From the NCBI RefSeq assembly GCF_002259485.1, contig NZ_NPGA01000008.1:124001-188000 (forward strand): a DNA stretch of 64,000 bases, written 5' to 3'. Each line of letters opens with the position of its first letter. Position 1 is the stretch's first letter. Shown here one piece after another: positions 18,643 through 26,850 of this stretch. Source of the DNA: Rhodococcus sp. 14-1411-2a (GTDB taxonomy: Bacteria; Actinomycetota; Actinomycetes; Mycobacteriales; Mycobacteriaceae). The notes beneath the pieces are model-generated. The model saw only the letters and a list, made by a program, of their open reading frames with translations. It searched no databases and was not told the DNA's origin. A program made the translations under genes and the position numbers.

Positions 18643-19308
18643 ATGTCCGCAATTCTGTTCGGCTCGATCAGCACTCTCGTCGACACGTCCGAACTGCAAC
18701 GTCGCTCGTTCAACGAGGCGTTCGCAGCACACGATCTGAACTGGAACTGGTCTCGCGAGGATTACCGGGCCATGCTCGGATCGAACGGTGGTGCCGACCG
18801 AATCAGCGAATACGCGTCCGACACGGGTACCGAGGTGGACGCCGCTGCCGTGCACGCGACGAAGTCCGAGATCTTCCAGCGTCTGATCGGCGAATCCGAC
18901 GTGAAGACACGACCGGGTGTGGCCGACACGATCGACTCGGCCAAGGCGAACGGCATGAAGGTGGGCTTCGTGACCACGACGTCGCGAGAGAACATCGACG
19001 CATTGTTGGCGGCTGTGAGCCCCGAGCTGACAGCCGACTCGTTCGACGTCATCGTCGACGCGTCCTCGGTCGATGCCGGCAAGCCCGACCCCGCGTCGTA
19101 CGAATTCGCATTGAAGTCGTTGGGCGAGAACGCATCGGACAGCGTCGCCATCGAGGACAATGCCGGCGGTGTCCAGGCGGCGGTTGCCGCGGGCATCACC
19201 TGCGTCGCATTCCCCAACGAGAACACTGCAGGCACCGAGTTCGGCTCGGCCACCGACACCGTCGATGCACTCGATCCCGAGAGTGTCCGCGCTCTGATCT
19301 CCGCCTGA
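18643..19308 (+). CDS. HAD-superfamily protein lacking both catalytic aspartates, first gene of the mycosporine operon
   Basis: A 221-residue HAD subfamily IA protein (CbbY-like). Normally motif I reads DxDGTL, where the first Asp forms the phospho-enzyme. Here it reads 'LFGSISTLVDTSELQRRSF', so the nucleophile position is Gly and the acid/base position is Ile. Motif II Thr ('VGFVTTTSREN'), motif III Lys ('AGKPDPASYEF') and motif IV acidic pair ('VAIEDNAGGVQAA') are kept. Either it is not a phosphatase or it works differently. The gene lies 60 bp before mysA in the same direction and is probably co-transcribed with the mycosporine genes, so a supporting or regulatory role there is inferred. 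Confidence 0.85.
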   Translation: MSAILFGSISTLVDTSELQRRSFNEAFAAHDLNWNWSREDYRAMLGSNGGADRISEYASDTGTEVDAAAVHATKSEIFQRLIGESDVKTRPGVADTIDSAKANGMKVGFVTTTSRENIDALLAAVSPELTADSFDVIVDASSVDAGKPDPASYEFALKSLGENASDSVAIEDNAGGVQAAVAAGITCVAFPNENTAGTEFGSATDTVDALDPESVRALISA

Positions 19309-19368
19309 GCGAAGCCTGCGCAGCGAGCGTTCAGTCAGACCCTTCATCCAATCCTCCAGGAGTAACCA

Positions 19369-20580
19369 GTGAGCAATCTTCAGGCCCAGGTCGTTGCCGG
19401 GGACAGGTCGTTTCGCGTCGAAGGCTACGAACGCATCGAGTACGACCTGATCTACGTCGACGGTGTGTTCGCAATCGAGAACACCGAATTGGCCGATAGT
19501 TACCGGCCGTACGGTCGCGCGCTGATGGTCGTCGACGAATCGGTGCACGAGATCTACGGCGACCGGATCAGCGCGTACTTCGATCACTACGACATCGCCC
19601 TGACGGTGGTTCCGGTGCACATCGCCGAGACCGCGAAGTCGCTGGAGACGTTCGAGCGCATCGTGGGCGAGTTCGATGCGTTCGGTCTGGTCCGCACCGA
19701 GCCGGTGCTGGTGGTAGGCGGCGGATTGACCACGGACGTAGCGGGTTTCGCGTGCGCCAGCTACCGACGGAACACCCCGTACATTCGCATTCCCACCACA
19801 CTGATCGGCCTGATCGACGCGAGCGTGTCCATCAAGGTGGCCGTCAACTACGGAAAGCACAAGAACCGCCTCGGTGCGTACCACGCGTCGCAGAAGGTGC
19901 TGCTGGACTTCTCGTTCCTCGGCACGTTGCCCGAGGATCAGGTGCGCAACGGCATGGCCGAGCTGATCAAGATCTCCGTCGTCGGCAATCTGGAGATCTT
20001 CGAGATGCTCGAACAGTACGGTCCGGAACTGCTCCGAACCCGATTCGGTCATCTCGACGGAACAGCGGAATTGCGTTCGGTTGCAGACCGACTGACCTAC
20101 TCGGCGATCGCGACGATGCTCGAACTCGAGGCACCGAATCTGCACGAGATCGATCTCGATCGCGTCATCGCCTTCGGCCACACCTGGAGCCCGACGCTCG
20201 AGCTGACTCCGCCTGCCCCGTTCTTCCACGGCCACGCGATCAACATCGACATGGCGCTGTCGACGACCGTCGCCGAACAGCGTGGTCACCTGTCCACTGC
20301 CGATCGCGATCGAGTGCTCGGCGTCATGTCCAGCATCGGGCTGGCATTGGACAGCCCGTACCTGACACCCGAGTTGCTCTCGGAGGCAACGGCATCGATC
20401 CTCAAGACCCGCGACGGGATTCTGCGCGCGGCGGTGCCGGACCCGATCGGCACATGCCGCTTTCTCAACGATCTCGACGCAGCCGAGTTGGCCGATGTGC
20501 TGACTCTGCACAAGAAGATCTGCCTCGATTTCCCGCGCGCAGGCGAGGGTCTCGACATGTTCACTGCACCGACGCCGTGA
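19369..20580 (+). CDS. mysA: Desmethyl-4-deoxygadusol synthase (sugar phosphate cyclase)
   Basis: A 403-residue member of the 3-dehydroquinate synthase-like sugar phosphate cyclases. In mycosporine pathways the enzyme converts sedoheptulose 7-phosphate into desmethyl-4-deoxygadusol, using NAD+ and a metal. The NAD-binding '[20 protein letters not shown]' lies near residue 110. Metal ligands are in '[13 protein letters not shown]' (Glu), '[13 protein letters not shown]' (His) and '[10 protein letters not shown]' (His). Sequence class alone leaves 2-epi-5-epi-valiolone synthase as an alternative. The adjoining O-methyltransferase, ATP-grasp and ligase genes decide for the mycosporine enzyme. 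It overlaps mysB by GTGA. Confidence 0.88.
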   Translation: MSNLQAQVVAGDRSFRVEGYERIEYDLIYVDGVFAIENTELADSYRPYGRALMVVDESVHEIYGDRISAYFDHYDIALTVVPVHIAETAKSLETFERIVGEFDAFGLVRTEPVLVVGGGLTTDVAGFACASYRRNTPYIRIPTTLIGLIDASVSIKVAVNYGKHKNRLGAYHASQKVLLDFSFLGTLPEDQVRNGMAELIKISVVGNLEIFEMLEQYGPELLRTRFGHLDGTAELRSVADRLTYSAIATMLELEAPNLHEIDLDRVIAFGHTWSPTLELTPPAPFFHGHAINIDMALSTTVAEQRGHLSTADRDRVLGVMSSIGLALDSPYLTPELLSEATASILKTRDGILRAAVPDPIGTCRFLNDLDAAELADVLTLHKKICLDFPRAGEGLDMFTAPTP

Positions 20581-21377
20581 CCCAGACCCCGCGACCGGTC
20601 ACCCCGACAACAATTCTGGCGCGCGAGCTCAGCGAGATAGCCGATCTGCTCGACGCCGGTGCCGGGGCGACCGACGAGCTGATCACCCGTGTTCATCGAG
20701 CCCGCGATCTCGCGGCGGGACTCGACCCGTATCTCGACACCTGCACCACCTCCCAATCCGCAGCGCTGGCGACACTGGCATCGCGGACCCGCACCGAGGA
20801 CTGGAGATCACGTGACGTCGTCTCCGGCTCGGGGCCCCTGGAGATGGAAATGCTCTCCGGCCACGTGGAGGGACGCTTTCTTGCGTTTCTCGTGCACATG
20901 ACCGGGGCGAAGCGGGTGCTCGAGATCGGTATGTTCACCGGCTACTCGGCACTGGCGATGGCCGAGGCTCTGCCCGCGGGCGGCGAGGTGGTCGCGTGCG
21001 AGGTGGATCCGTACGTGGCCGAGTTCGCGCGGTCCTGTTTTGCGGATTCGCCTGCGGGCTCGTCCATCACGGTGGAAGTGGGGCCTGCACTGGACACCCT
21101 CCGCCGGTTGGAGGGCACGTTCGATCTGGTCTTCGTCGACGCCGACAAGACCGGATACCGCGCGTACGTGGAGCACCTGCTCGGTAGCGAGCTGCTGGCC
21201 GACAACGCCGTGATCGCCGTCGACAACACCCTCCTGCAGGGGCAGCCGTACAGCGAACGCCCCACCGAGAACGGCCGGGCCGTCGCAGAATTCAACGAGT
21301 ACGTGGCGAACGACCCCCGCGTGGAGCAGGTGCTGGTGCCGTTGCGCGACGGCGTCACCTTGATCCGGCGCACATGA
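20577..21377 (+). CDS. mysB: O-methyltransferase making 4-deoxygadusol
   Basis: A 266-residue SAM-dependent, metal-dependent O-methyltransferase of the caffeoyl-CoA type, expected to methylate desmethyl-4-deoxygadusol to 4-deoxygadusol. The SAM motif is '[20 protein letters not shown]' (about residue 119), and the metal/substrate-binding '[14 protein letters not shown]' is intact. The GTG start at 20577 overlaps the mysA stop and is the only one that gives the usual length. Its stop overlaps the mysC ATG. This enzyme/cyclase pairing is the diagnostic core of mycosporine-like amino acid loci. Confidence 0.88.
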   Translation: MTQTPRPVTPTTILARELSEIADLLDAGAGATDELITRVHRARDLAAGLDPYLDTCTTSQSAALATLASRTRTEDWRSRDVVSGSGPLEMEMLSGHVEGRFLAFLVHMTGAKRVLEIGMFTGYSALAMAEALPAGGEVVACEVDPYVAEFARSCFADSPAGSSITVEVGPALDTLRRLEGTFDLVFVDADKTGYRAYVEHLLGSELLADNAVIAVDNTLLQGQPYSERPTENGRAVAEFNEYVANDPRVEQVLVPLRDGVTLIRRT

Positions 21378-22660
21378 TCCGCACTGTCGCAGCACTTGTC
21401 GGACTCACTGCCACCCTCCCCGCCGACCTCGTGGCGGCGGGGGTGGCTGCCGTCCGCGGCGGCCGGCCCGCCACGCGCCGAACCGACTCCCCCAAGACGG
21501 TCATGATCAGCGGCGGGAAGATGACCAAGGCCCTGCAGCTCGCGCGGTCCTTCCATCTCGCCGGGCACCGAGTCGTCCTGGTGGAATCGGCCAAGTACCG
21601 TTTCACCGGCCATCGGTTCTCACGTGCGGTCGACCGATTTCACTGTGTACCCGACCCGACCGAATCCGGCTACGCCCGAGCACTTCTGGATGTGGTGCTC
21701 CGCGAAGGCGTCGACGTCTTCGTCCCCGTCGCGAGTCCGGCTGCGAGCATCCACGATGCCGACGCACGGGCACTGCTCGATTCGCACTGCGAGGTCCTGC
21801 ACGGCGACGGCGCGACGGTGCGCATGCTCGACGACAAGTCCAGGTTCTCCGAACACGCTGTGGCGCTCGGCTTGCGCGTTCCCGATTGGCGACGCATCAC
21901 CGACGTCGAGCAGATCGCGGAGTTCGACTTCCCACCGGGCCGTGAGTACATCCTCAAACGCATCTCGTACAACCCGGTCGGCCGCATGGATCTGACGCGA
22001 TTGACCCGCGACACGCCTGCCGAAAACCTGCGATTCGCACGCAGTCTCGGGATCTCCGAGGACGATCCGTGGATCCTGCAGCAGTTCGTTGCCGGGCAGG
22101 AGTACTGCACCCACGGCACCGTCCGCGCCGGCCGGTTGCAGGTGTACGGCTGCTGTGAATCATCGGCGTTCCAGGTCAACTACGAGATGGTCGACAAGCC
22201 CGACATCCTGCGCTGGGTGGAAACGTTCGTCTCTTCGCTGGACGTCACCGGCCAGCTGTCGTTCGACTTCATCGAGTCCGCCGCCGACGGCCACATCTAC
22301 GCCATCGAGTGCAACCCCCGCACCCACTCGGCCATCACGATGTTCTACGACCATCCCGACCTGGCTGCCGCGTACCTCGACGACGGCCATCCCGTGATCG
22401 TGCCGCGTACGACGGCTCGTCCGACCTACTGGATCTACCACGAGGTGTGGCGGCTGCTCACCGAGGGCAACCGAACAGCCCGCTTGCGCAGCATCTTCGA
22501 GGGAAAGGACGCCATCCTCGCCGGCTGGGATCCACTTCCCTATCTGTTGGTGCACCACCTCCAAATTCCGTCCCTGCTGGTGCGAAATCTGCTGGCCCGA
22601 CGCGGATGGTCACGCATCGACTTCAACATCGGCAAGCTCGTGGAGAACGGAGGCGACTGA
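21374..22660 (+). CDS. mysC: ATP-grasp ligase forming mycosporine-glycine
   Basis: A 428-residue ATP-grasp enzyme that, by its place, should join glycine to 4-deoxygadusol with ATP to give mycosporine-glycine. It has a hydrophobic N-terminal stretch (about 1-28) followed by 'TVMISGGKMTKALQLARSFH'. ATP-grasp features are 'YILKRISYNPVGR' (Lys) and the Mg-binding 'IYAIECNPRTHSAITMFYDH' near residue 315. The start ATG at 21374 overlaps the mysB stop and its own stop overlaps mysD by one base, so the four enzymes are tightly coupled. The length and features agree with known MysC proteins. Confidence 0.88.
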   Translation: MIRTVAALVGLTATLPADLVAAGVAAVRGGRPATRRTDSPKTVMISGGKMTKALQLARSFHLAGHRVVLVESAKYRFTGHRFSRAVDRFHCVPDPTESGYARALLDVVLREGVDVFVPVASPAASIHDADARALLDSHCEVLHGDGATVRMLDDKSRFSEHAVALGLRVPDWRRITDVEQIAEFDFPPGREYILKRISYNPVGRMDLTRLTRDTPAENLRFARSLGISEDDPWILQQFVAGQEYCTHGTVRAGRLQVYGCCESSAFQVNYEMVDKPDILRWVETFVSSLDVTGQLSFDFIESAADGHIYAIECNPRTHSAITMFYDHPDLAAAYLDDGHPVIVPRTTARPTYWIYHEVWRLLTEGNRTARLRSIFEGKDAILAGWDPLPYLLVHHLQIPSLLVRNLLARRGWSRIDFNIGKLVENGGD

Positions 22661-23682
22661 TGACCCTGTCGGTCCTGGTACTGGTCGGATCGTCGGTGGA
22701 CGAGTTCCACTGCGATCTGTCTCGGGTGTACGCGGGCGGATTCCTCGACGCACTCGGTGGAAATCCCGACTATCGGTTCGAGGTGGCGTTCGTTTCCCCC
22801 GGCGGGCTCTGGAGCTTTCCCGGCGGCATCGACGCCGCCAGTGTGGCGTCGGCGCACCAGATGTCGTTGGCGCAGGCGGTGGAGGTCATGTCGTCGTGGC
22901 ATTTCGACGTCATGGTGCCGCAGATGTTCTGCCTGCCCGGCATGACGACATACCGCAGCCTGTTCGATCTGTTGGGCGTGCCGTACGTGGGCAACGGTCC
23001 GGACGTGATGGCGATGACGGCGGACAAAGCTCGCGCCCGAGCCGTCGTCGCAGCGGCCGGGGTAGCCGTTCCCGCCGGTGTCGTGGTGCGGTGCGGCGAC
23101 GACGTCGACGTCGATCTGCCGGTGGTCGTCAAGCCAGTGGACTCGGACAACTCGATGGGCGTCACACTGGTTCGCGAATCCGACCGGCTGGCAACCGCAG
23201 TGAGCGAGGCTCTGACGTATTCGTCTGCGGCACTGGTGGAGTCGTACATCCCCCTCGGCCGCGAGGTCCGTTGCGGCATCATCGCACGAGGAGACGAGCT
23301 GATTTGCCTTCCTCTCGAGGAGTATGCCGTCGAGTCGATTCGTACCAGCGCCGACAAGTTGAATCGCACCTCGGACGGGGATCTGTACCTGGTCGCGAAG
23401 GAGCAGACCAGGGCCTGGATGGTGGACGTCTCCGATCCGATCACCGAGAAGGTCTGGGCGGCAGCACGATCGTGCTATCGATCTCTCGGCTGCCGGCACT
23501 ACGGTCTGTTCGACTTCCGGATCGACCCCGACGGACAACCGTGGTTCCTCGAAGCCGGTCTGTACTGCTCGTACTCGCCGTCGAGCGTGCTCGCCGTGAT
23601 GGCCTCGGCGGCAGGTATCGCCGTCGACGAACTGTTCGCACGAACGCTCGACGAACTGTCGGTGAAGGAGTTGTCCTCGTGA
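22660..23682 (+). CDS. mysD: D-Ala-D-Ala ligase-like enzyme adding the second amino acid to mycosporine-glycine
   Basis: A 340-residue ATP-grasp enzyme of the D-Ala-D-Ala ligase type. In cyanobacteria MysD condenses an amino acid (Ser, Thr, Ala and others) onto mycosporine-glycine to give imino-mycosporines. The ATP region 'LPVVVKPVDSDNSMGVTLV' and the C-terminal Mg loop 'WFLEAGLYCSYSPSSVLAVM' are visible. This loop differs from the EVNTxPG form of true cell-wall ligases, which argues against a Ddl role. The amino acid used cannot be read from the sequence. Start ATG at 22660 shares one base with the mysC stop. The stop overlaps the dioxygenase GTG. Confidence 0.87.
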   Translation: MTLSVLVLVGSSVDEFHCDLSRVYAGGFLDALGGNPDYRFEVAFVSPGGLWSFPGGIDAASVASAHQMSLAQAVEVMSSWHFDVMVPQMFCLPGMTTYRSLFDLLGVPYVGNGPDVMAMTADKARARAVVAAAGVAVPAGVVVRCGDDVDVDLPVVVKPVDSDNSMGVTLVRESDRLATAVSEALTYSSAALVESYIPLGREVRCGIIARGDELICLPLEEYAVESIRTSADKLNRTSDGDLYLVAKEQTRAWMVDVSDPITEKVWAAARSCYRSLGCRHYGLFDFRIDPDGQPWFLEAGLYCSYSPSSVLAVMASAAGIAVDELFARTLDELSVKELSS

Positions 23683-24431
23683 CGTTGGGAATCGAGATCG
23701 ACGAGCTGGACCTGAGCTCCACCGAGACCGAAGAACTGCGAACGCTGTTGGCCGAACACGGCGTGCTGATTCTACGCAGACAGCCCCTGGACGACGCGGG
23801 CTTCCTGGCATTTCTCCGGCGGTTCGGCGAGATGATGTTCACCGAGGGCGAGACGCCTGTGCCGGGCTTTCCCGATCTGAACGTCATCAGCAACGTCGGC
23901 CGCACCACACCGCCGAAATCGACGTTCCACGTGGACACCACGTATGTACCGAATCCGCCTGCCTACACCGCATTACGCGCGGTCGAGGTACCGGAGGCCG
24001 GGGGCAGCACGCTGTTCAGCGACCAGTACGCGGCCTACGACACCTTGCCGGCCGACCGCAAAGCGGACCTGGCCGGAAGAACGGTGACGCACCGAGTGAC
24101 CGGGGTGGCGTCGGACACCGATTCCTGTGCCGAACATCCTTTGTTCGCAGTGCATCCCGTGACCGGGCGTACCGCACTGGCGTTGTCGGCGCCTGCGCGA
24201 TGCGTCGCGATCAGCGGAATGTCCACCGAGGAGGCACAGGAGACCGTGCGATACCTGTTCGAGCATTCGACTCGCGAGACCAATGTGCTGCGACACGCGT
24301 GGGCACCGGAGGACGTCGTCATGTGGGACAACCGATGTGTGATGCACAGAGCCGATCACAGCGGGGTCGTGGGAAACAGGGTCATGCACCGGGGAATGGT
24401 CGCCAATGGTGAATCGCCGTCGGTTATGTGA
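23679..24431 (+). CDS. TauD/TfdA-type Fe(II)/2-oxoglutarate dioxygenase in the mycosporine operon
   Basis: A 250-residue TauD-family dioxygenase. The iron ligands are H84 and D86 in 'STFHVDTTYVPN' and the distal His in 'MWDNRCVMHRADHSG'. The 2-oxoglutarate Arg is probably in 'VMHRGMVANGE'. The GTG start at 23679 overlaps mysD. Its place as the last biosynthetic gene suggests it tailors the finished mycosporine. In cyanobacteria the tailoring oxygenase MysH, which yields palythines, belongs to the phytanoyl-CoA dioxygenase branch, so this enzyme would be a different solution or a different reaction. An unrelated role (taurine or other sulfonate) is less likely given the overlap. Confidence 0.83.
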   Translation: MTLGIEIDELDLSSTETEELRTLLAEHGVLILRRQPLDDAGFLAFLRRFGEMMFTEGETPVPGFPDLNVISNVGRTTPPKSTFHVDTTYVPNPPAYTALRAVEVPEAGGSTLFSDQYAAYDTLPADRKADLAGRTVTHRVTGVASDTDSCAEHPLFAVHPVTGRTALALSAPARCVAISGMSTEEAQETVRYLFEHSTRETNVLRHAWAPEDVVMWDNRCVMHRADHSGVVGNRVMHRGMVANGESPSVM

Positions 24432-24447
24432 CCGACAACTCAAAGAT

Positions 24448-24475
24448 TTGCCGGTTCGCCCGTAGTCCGGACAAT
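24448..24475 (+). promoter_or_regulatory. Possible promoter giving a leaderless DUF1275 transcript
   Basis: TTGCCG (24448-24453), a 16-nt spacer and GACAAT (24470-24475) lie so that transcription would start at or next to the ATG at 24482. The alternative is a coupled GTG start at 24428 overlapping the dioxygenase stop. Leaderless genes are common in actinobacteria. This is a motif match only. Confidence 0.35.
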
Positions 24476-24481
24476 CGAGTC

Positions 24482-25207
24482 ATGACTTCCCCGTTGACGA
24501 TCAGCCGCGAAACAGCCGTCGGTGCCGAAGCTCGTCTGTCCTGGATATTGTCGGGACTGGCAGGGATGGTGGGTGCAGTTGCCTTCCTCCATTCCGCCGG
24601 CTACTTCGTGACCTTCATGACCGGCAACACCGAGCGAGCAGTCGTCGGACACTTCGGGCATCCCGAGGGCAAGGAGGTCACCCCGGGGGCCTCACCGATC
24701 GCGGCACTGGCGCTCATGGGCTCTTTCCTGGCAGGCGTCGTGATCTCGTCGATCTGCCGTCGTCGCTACTGGTCGAATCACCCGCACGGAGCAACGGTGC
24801 TCACCACGATCGCACTCGCCGGAGCAGGCGCGATCGACATCGCCATCTCCGGATGGTCGTCGGCCAACGTGAACTTCTACCCGATTCTGTTGGTGGCCTT
24901 CGCACTCGGTGCTCTCAACACCGCGTTCACGAAGAAGGAAGAGACCTACATTCCCCTGAGCTACGTCACCGGGACCATGGTCAAACTCGGCCAGGGAATC
25001 GAGCGGCACATGTTCGGCGGCGGGACGCGCTACGACTGGCTCTGCTACACAGCCCTTCTCGGATCGTTCGCCTTGGGCGGCGCGATCGGAGCCTTCATCG
25101 GCGTCGTCATCACCGGCCCGCAGGTACTGCTTCTGACCGCACTGATCAGCTTCGGCGCGACGATCTTCACGTTCACCCACACCGAGCGTCGTTCGCTGCT
25201 GGGGTGA
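24482..25207 (+). CDS. DUF1275 (YoaK family) membrane protein
   Basis: A 241-residue integral membrane protein of the YoaK/DUF1275 family with about six hydrophobic segments. The N-terminal 'VGAVAFLHSAGYFVTFMTGN' is the family signature. Function is unknown for the whole family. It lies directly behind the mycosporine operon, whose other genes are all overlapped. A GTG at 24428 overlapping the dioxygenase stop would add 18 residues and make it part of the coupled series, but the family start matches ATG 24482. Export or retention of the sunscreen would be one possible role, inferred from context only. Confidence 0.82.
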   Translation: MTSPLTISRETAVGAEARLSWILSGLAGMVGAVAFLHSAGYFVTFMTGNTERAVVGHFGHPEGKEVTPGASPIAALALMGSFLAGVVISSICRRRYWSNHPHGATVLTTIALAGAGAIDIAISGWSSANVNFYPILLVAFALGALNTAFTKKEETYIPLSYVTGTMVKLGQGIERHMFGGGTRYDWLCYTALLGSFALGGAIGAFIGVVITGPQVLLLTALISFGATIFTFTHTERRSLLG

Positions 25208-25222
25208 GGCCGCCGGCCCGGG

Positions 25223-25837
25223 TCAGTTCTCGACCAGCGGCGAGGCCACCACGATCTTGCGCAACATCTGCTCGATGAAACCCGGGGACAGGCGTGACCC
25301 GATCAGCACTTGCCGCTGCACCAGCCCCTCGATCATCACCACGAGGGTCTCGGCGTCGGACGGCGGATCCTCGGAGTCCAACGAGGCGACGATCCACTGG
25401 GTGTAGGTGACGAATGCTGCTCGTTGACTGTCGAACAACTCGCGAATTTCGTCGTCGTGCTGCGCCTCGCCGAGCATGATGTGGCGAGCGATGACCCGTT
25501 GGACGGCATCCCCGGTCGTCATGGCGTCGATGAAATCGATGATGCGCGACACCACGATATCGGCGGTGAGCGGCTTGACGTCGACGAGACTGCCGAAGGT
25601 CGCTCCGGCCACCTCGAAGTCGCGGACGAACAGCTGACCGAGAGCCAGGTGAAGCAGCCGACTCCGGGTGGGCGCGTGGTAGTTCACCGACCCGGGTCCC
25701 AGTCCCGCTGCGGCGTCCACCGCCCGGTGCGTCAAGCCGCGAAGACCTCGGGTGGCGAGCACCTCGATCGCGGCCGTGGCGATCTCGTCGCGCCGACGCA
25801 CTCTCGACTCGTCGTCCCTGGGGTGTGCCGGACTCAT
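25223..25837 (-). CDS. TetR/AcrR family transcriptional regulator
   Basis: A 204-residue regulator with an N-terminal helix-turn-helix (about residues 12-58: 'RDEIATAAIEVLATRGLRGL', then 'AGLGPGSVNYH') and a helical ligand-binding C-terminus. The ATG at 25837 (MSPAHPRDDESRVRRRDEIA) is the likely start; the frame runs further to 25936 but crosses the promoter of the next gene. It is divergent from the PhlG-like hydrolase with 80 bp between, including a 16-bp palindrome. It therefore probably represses that gene. The ligand is unknown, possibly an aromatic ketone. Confidence 0.88.
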   Translation of the reverse strand: MSPAHPRDDESRVRRRDEIATAAIEVLATRGLRGLTHRAVDAAAGLGPGSVNYHAPTRSRLLHLALGQLFVRDFEVAGATFGSLVDVKPLTADIVVSRIIDFIDAMTTGDAVQRVIARHIMLGEAQHDDEIRELFDSQRAAFVTYTQWIVASLDSEDPPSDAETLVVMIEGLVQRQVLIGSRLSPGFIEQMLRKIVVASPLVEN

Positions 25838-25889
25838 ACCGCGCAGTGTAGTGCCCGGCTGTTGACATACATCGATTCCACGACCTAGC

Positions 25890-25905
25890 CTCAACGAATG
25901 TTGAG
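25890..25905. promoter_or_regulatory. Candidate TetR operator CTCAACGAATGTTGAG
   Basis: Six-base arms CTCAAC/GTTGAG flank GAAT. They lie just downstream of TTGACA (25862-25867) and 12 bp before the hydrolase ATG, so a bound repressor would block transcription of the hydrolase. The divergent TetR gene starts at 25837. Confidence 0.55.
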
Positions 25906-25917
25906 AGGGGTGGTCGC

Positions 25918-26850
25918 ATGACCCGGGGGCCGACACGACGCCAGATCATGATCGGAGCGGCCGCTGCGGCCACCGTCGCCGTCGTCGGCCCGGTAGCCAA
26001 GGCGGTGGCGGCCCCGGCAACCGGTTCGGCGGACGAGTGCGGTGAGCGCTACCAGGGCTACCGCGACGCCGATCGAGATCTGCCGTACGCCCGATACATG
26101 GCACAGCGAACGACGCCCGCACCGACCGCCGTCGCGGACGCCTGTGCGGGCCCGGCCCTCGCGCCGGATTCGATTCCTGGATTCGATTCCATCACAACCG
26201 ATCTCGCGCCCACCGGCTACTCCACGATCGAGACCGGATACGGTCGACGCGCCGATGGAGTGACGTTCGTGGCGGTCCGCACGGTGATGCCGCGCGTGAC
26301 GGCAGCGATGTGGGACTGGTGGTTCGGCTGGCATTCCACCGAGGCCGCACGCTACAAGCTGTGGCATCCCGACGCCCACCTCTACGCAGCCCTCGCCGAG
26401 GATCGAACGGCACTCGACATTCCCGACAAGGCCAAGTACGTCGGCAACACGACTTTCGTGGACGAGTACGTCGGGCCGAAGCTGCAACAGCTGGGCATCG
26501 CCTTTCGCGATCCGATTGCGCACGGCTTCGACGTTCCCGCGGATCAGACGATCGTCTTCGGCCGAGTGGGCAGCTCCATCGCGCCGGTGGACCTGGGCTG
26601 GCTGGCCCACCAGGTGCGTCCCGTCGACGGCGGTGCCGAGATGCGTAGCCGTTTCTTCCTGAACCTGCGCGGGCTGCACGTACCGGACATCGAGCAGGCC
26701 GTGTGCGCCGTCCGCCGCGGGGCGTCCGTCGATCCGACGGACCTCGATCTCGGGGTCGATCTCGCCCGAGATCTGTTGCTGCACTGCGGACAGGAGATGA
26801 ATCACCTGGCCGGCTTCCTGCCGGAGTTGTACGCCGAGTTCGGGAGCTAG
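25918..26850 (+). CDS. PhlG-like C-C bond hydrolase (2,4-diacetylphloroglucinol hydrolase family), Tat-type signal
   Basis: A 310-residue protein of the DAPG/phloretin hydrolase family, zinc enzymes that cut the C-C bond between an acyl group and an aromatic ring. The zinc-site pattern is visible as His in 'FGWHSTEAARYKLWHPDAHL' and the C-terminal H-x3-E in 'LLLHCGQEMNHLAGF'. The N-terminus 'RRQIMIGAAAAATVAVVG' resembles a twin-arginine signal, so the enzyme is probably exported, which is unusual for cytoplasmic PhlG. Start ATG at 25918 follows GAGAGGGG. It is divergent from a TetR regulator. The substrate is probably an acylated phenol from plants or competing microbes, an inference. Confidence 0.8.
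   Translation: MTRGPTRRQIMIGAAAAATVAVVGPVAKAVAAPATGSADECGERYQGYRDADRDLPYARYMAQRTTPAPTAVADACAGPALAPDSIPGFDSITTDLAPTGYSTIETGYGRRADGVTFVAVRTVMPRVTAAMWDWWFGWHSTEAARYKLWHPDAHLYAALAEDRTALDIPDKAKYVGNTTFVDEYVGPKLQQLGIAFRDPIAHGFDVPADQTIVFGRVGSSIAPVDLGWLAHQVRPVDGGAEMRSRFFLNLRGLHVPDIEQAVCAVRRGASVDPTDLDLGVDLARDLLLHCGQEMNHLAGFLPELYAEFGS

Noticed and set aside
18403..20511. 702-codon minus-strand frame under the mycosporine operon
   Set aside because: Antisense to the HAD-like and mysA genes, which carry clear family motifs. The reverse product is His/Arg/Asp-rich without domains.
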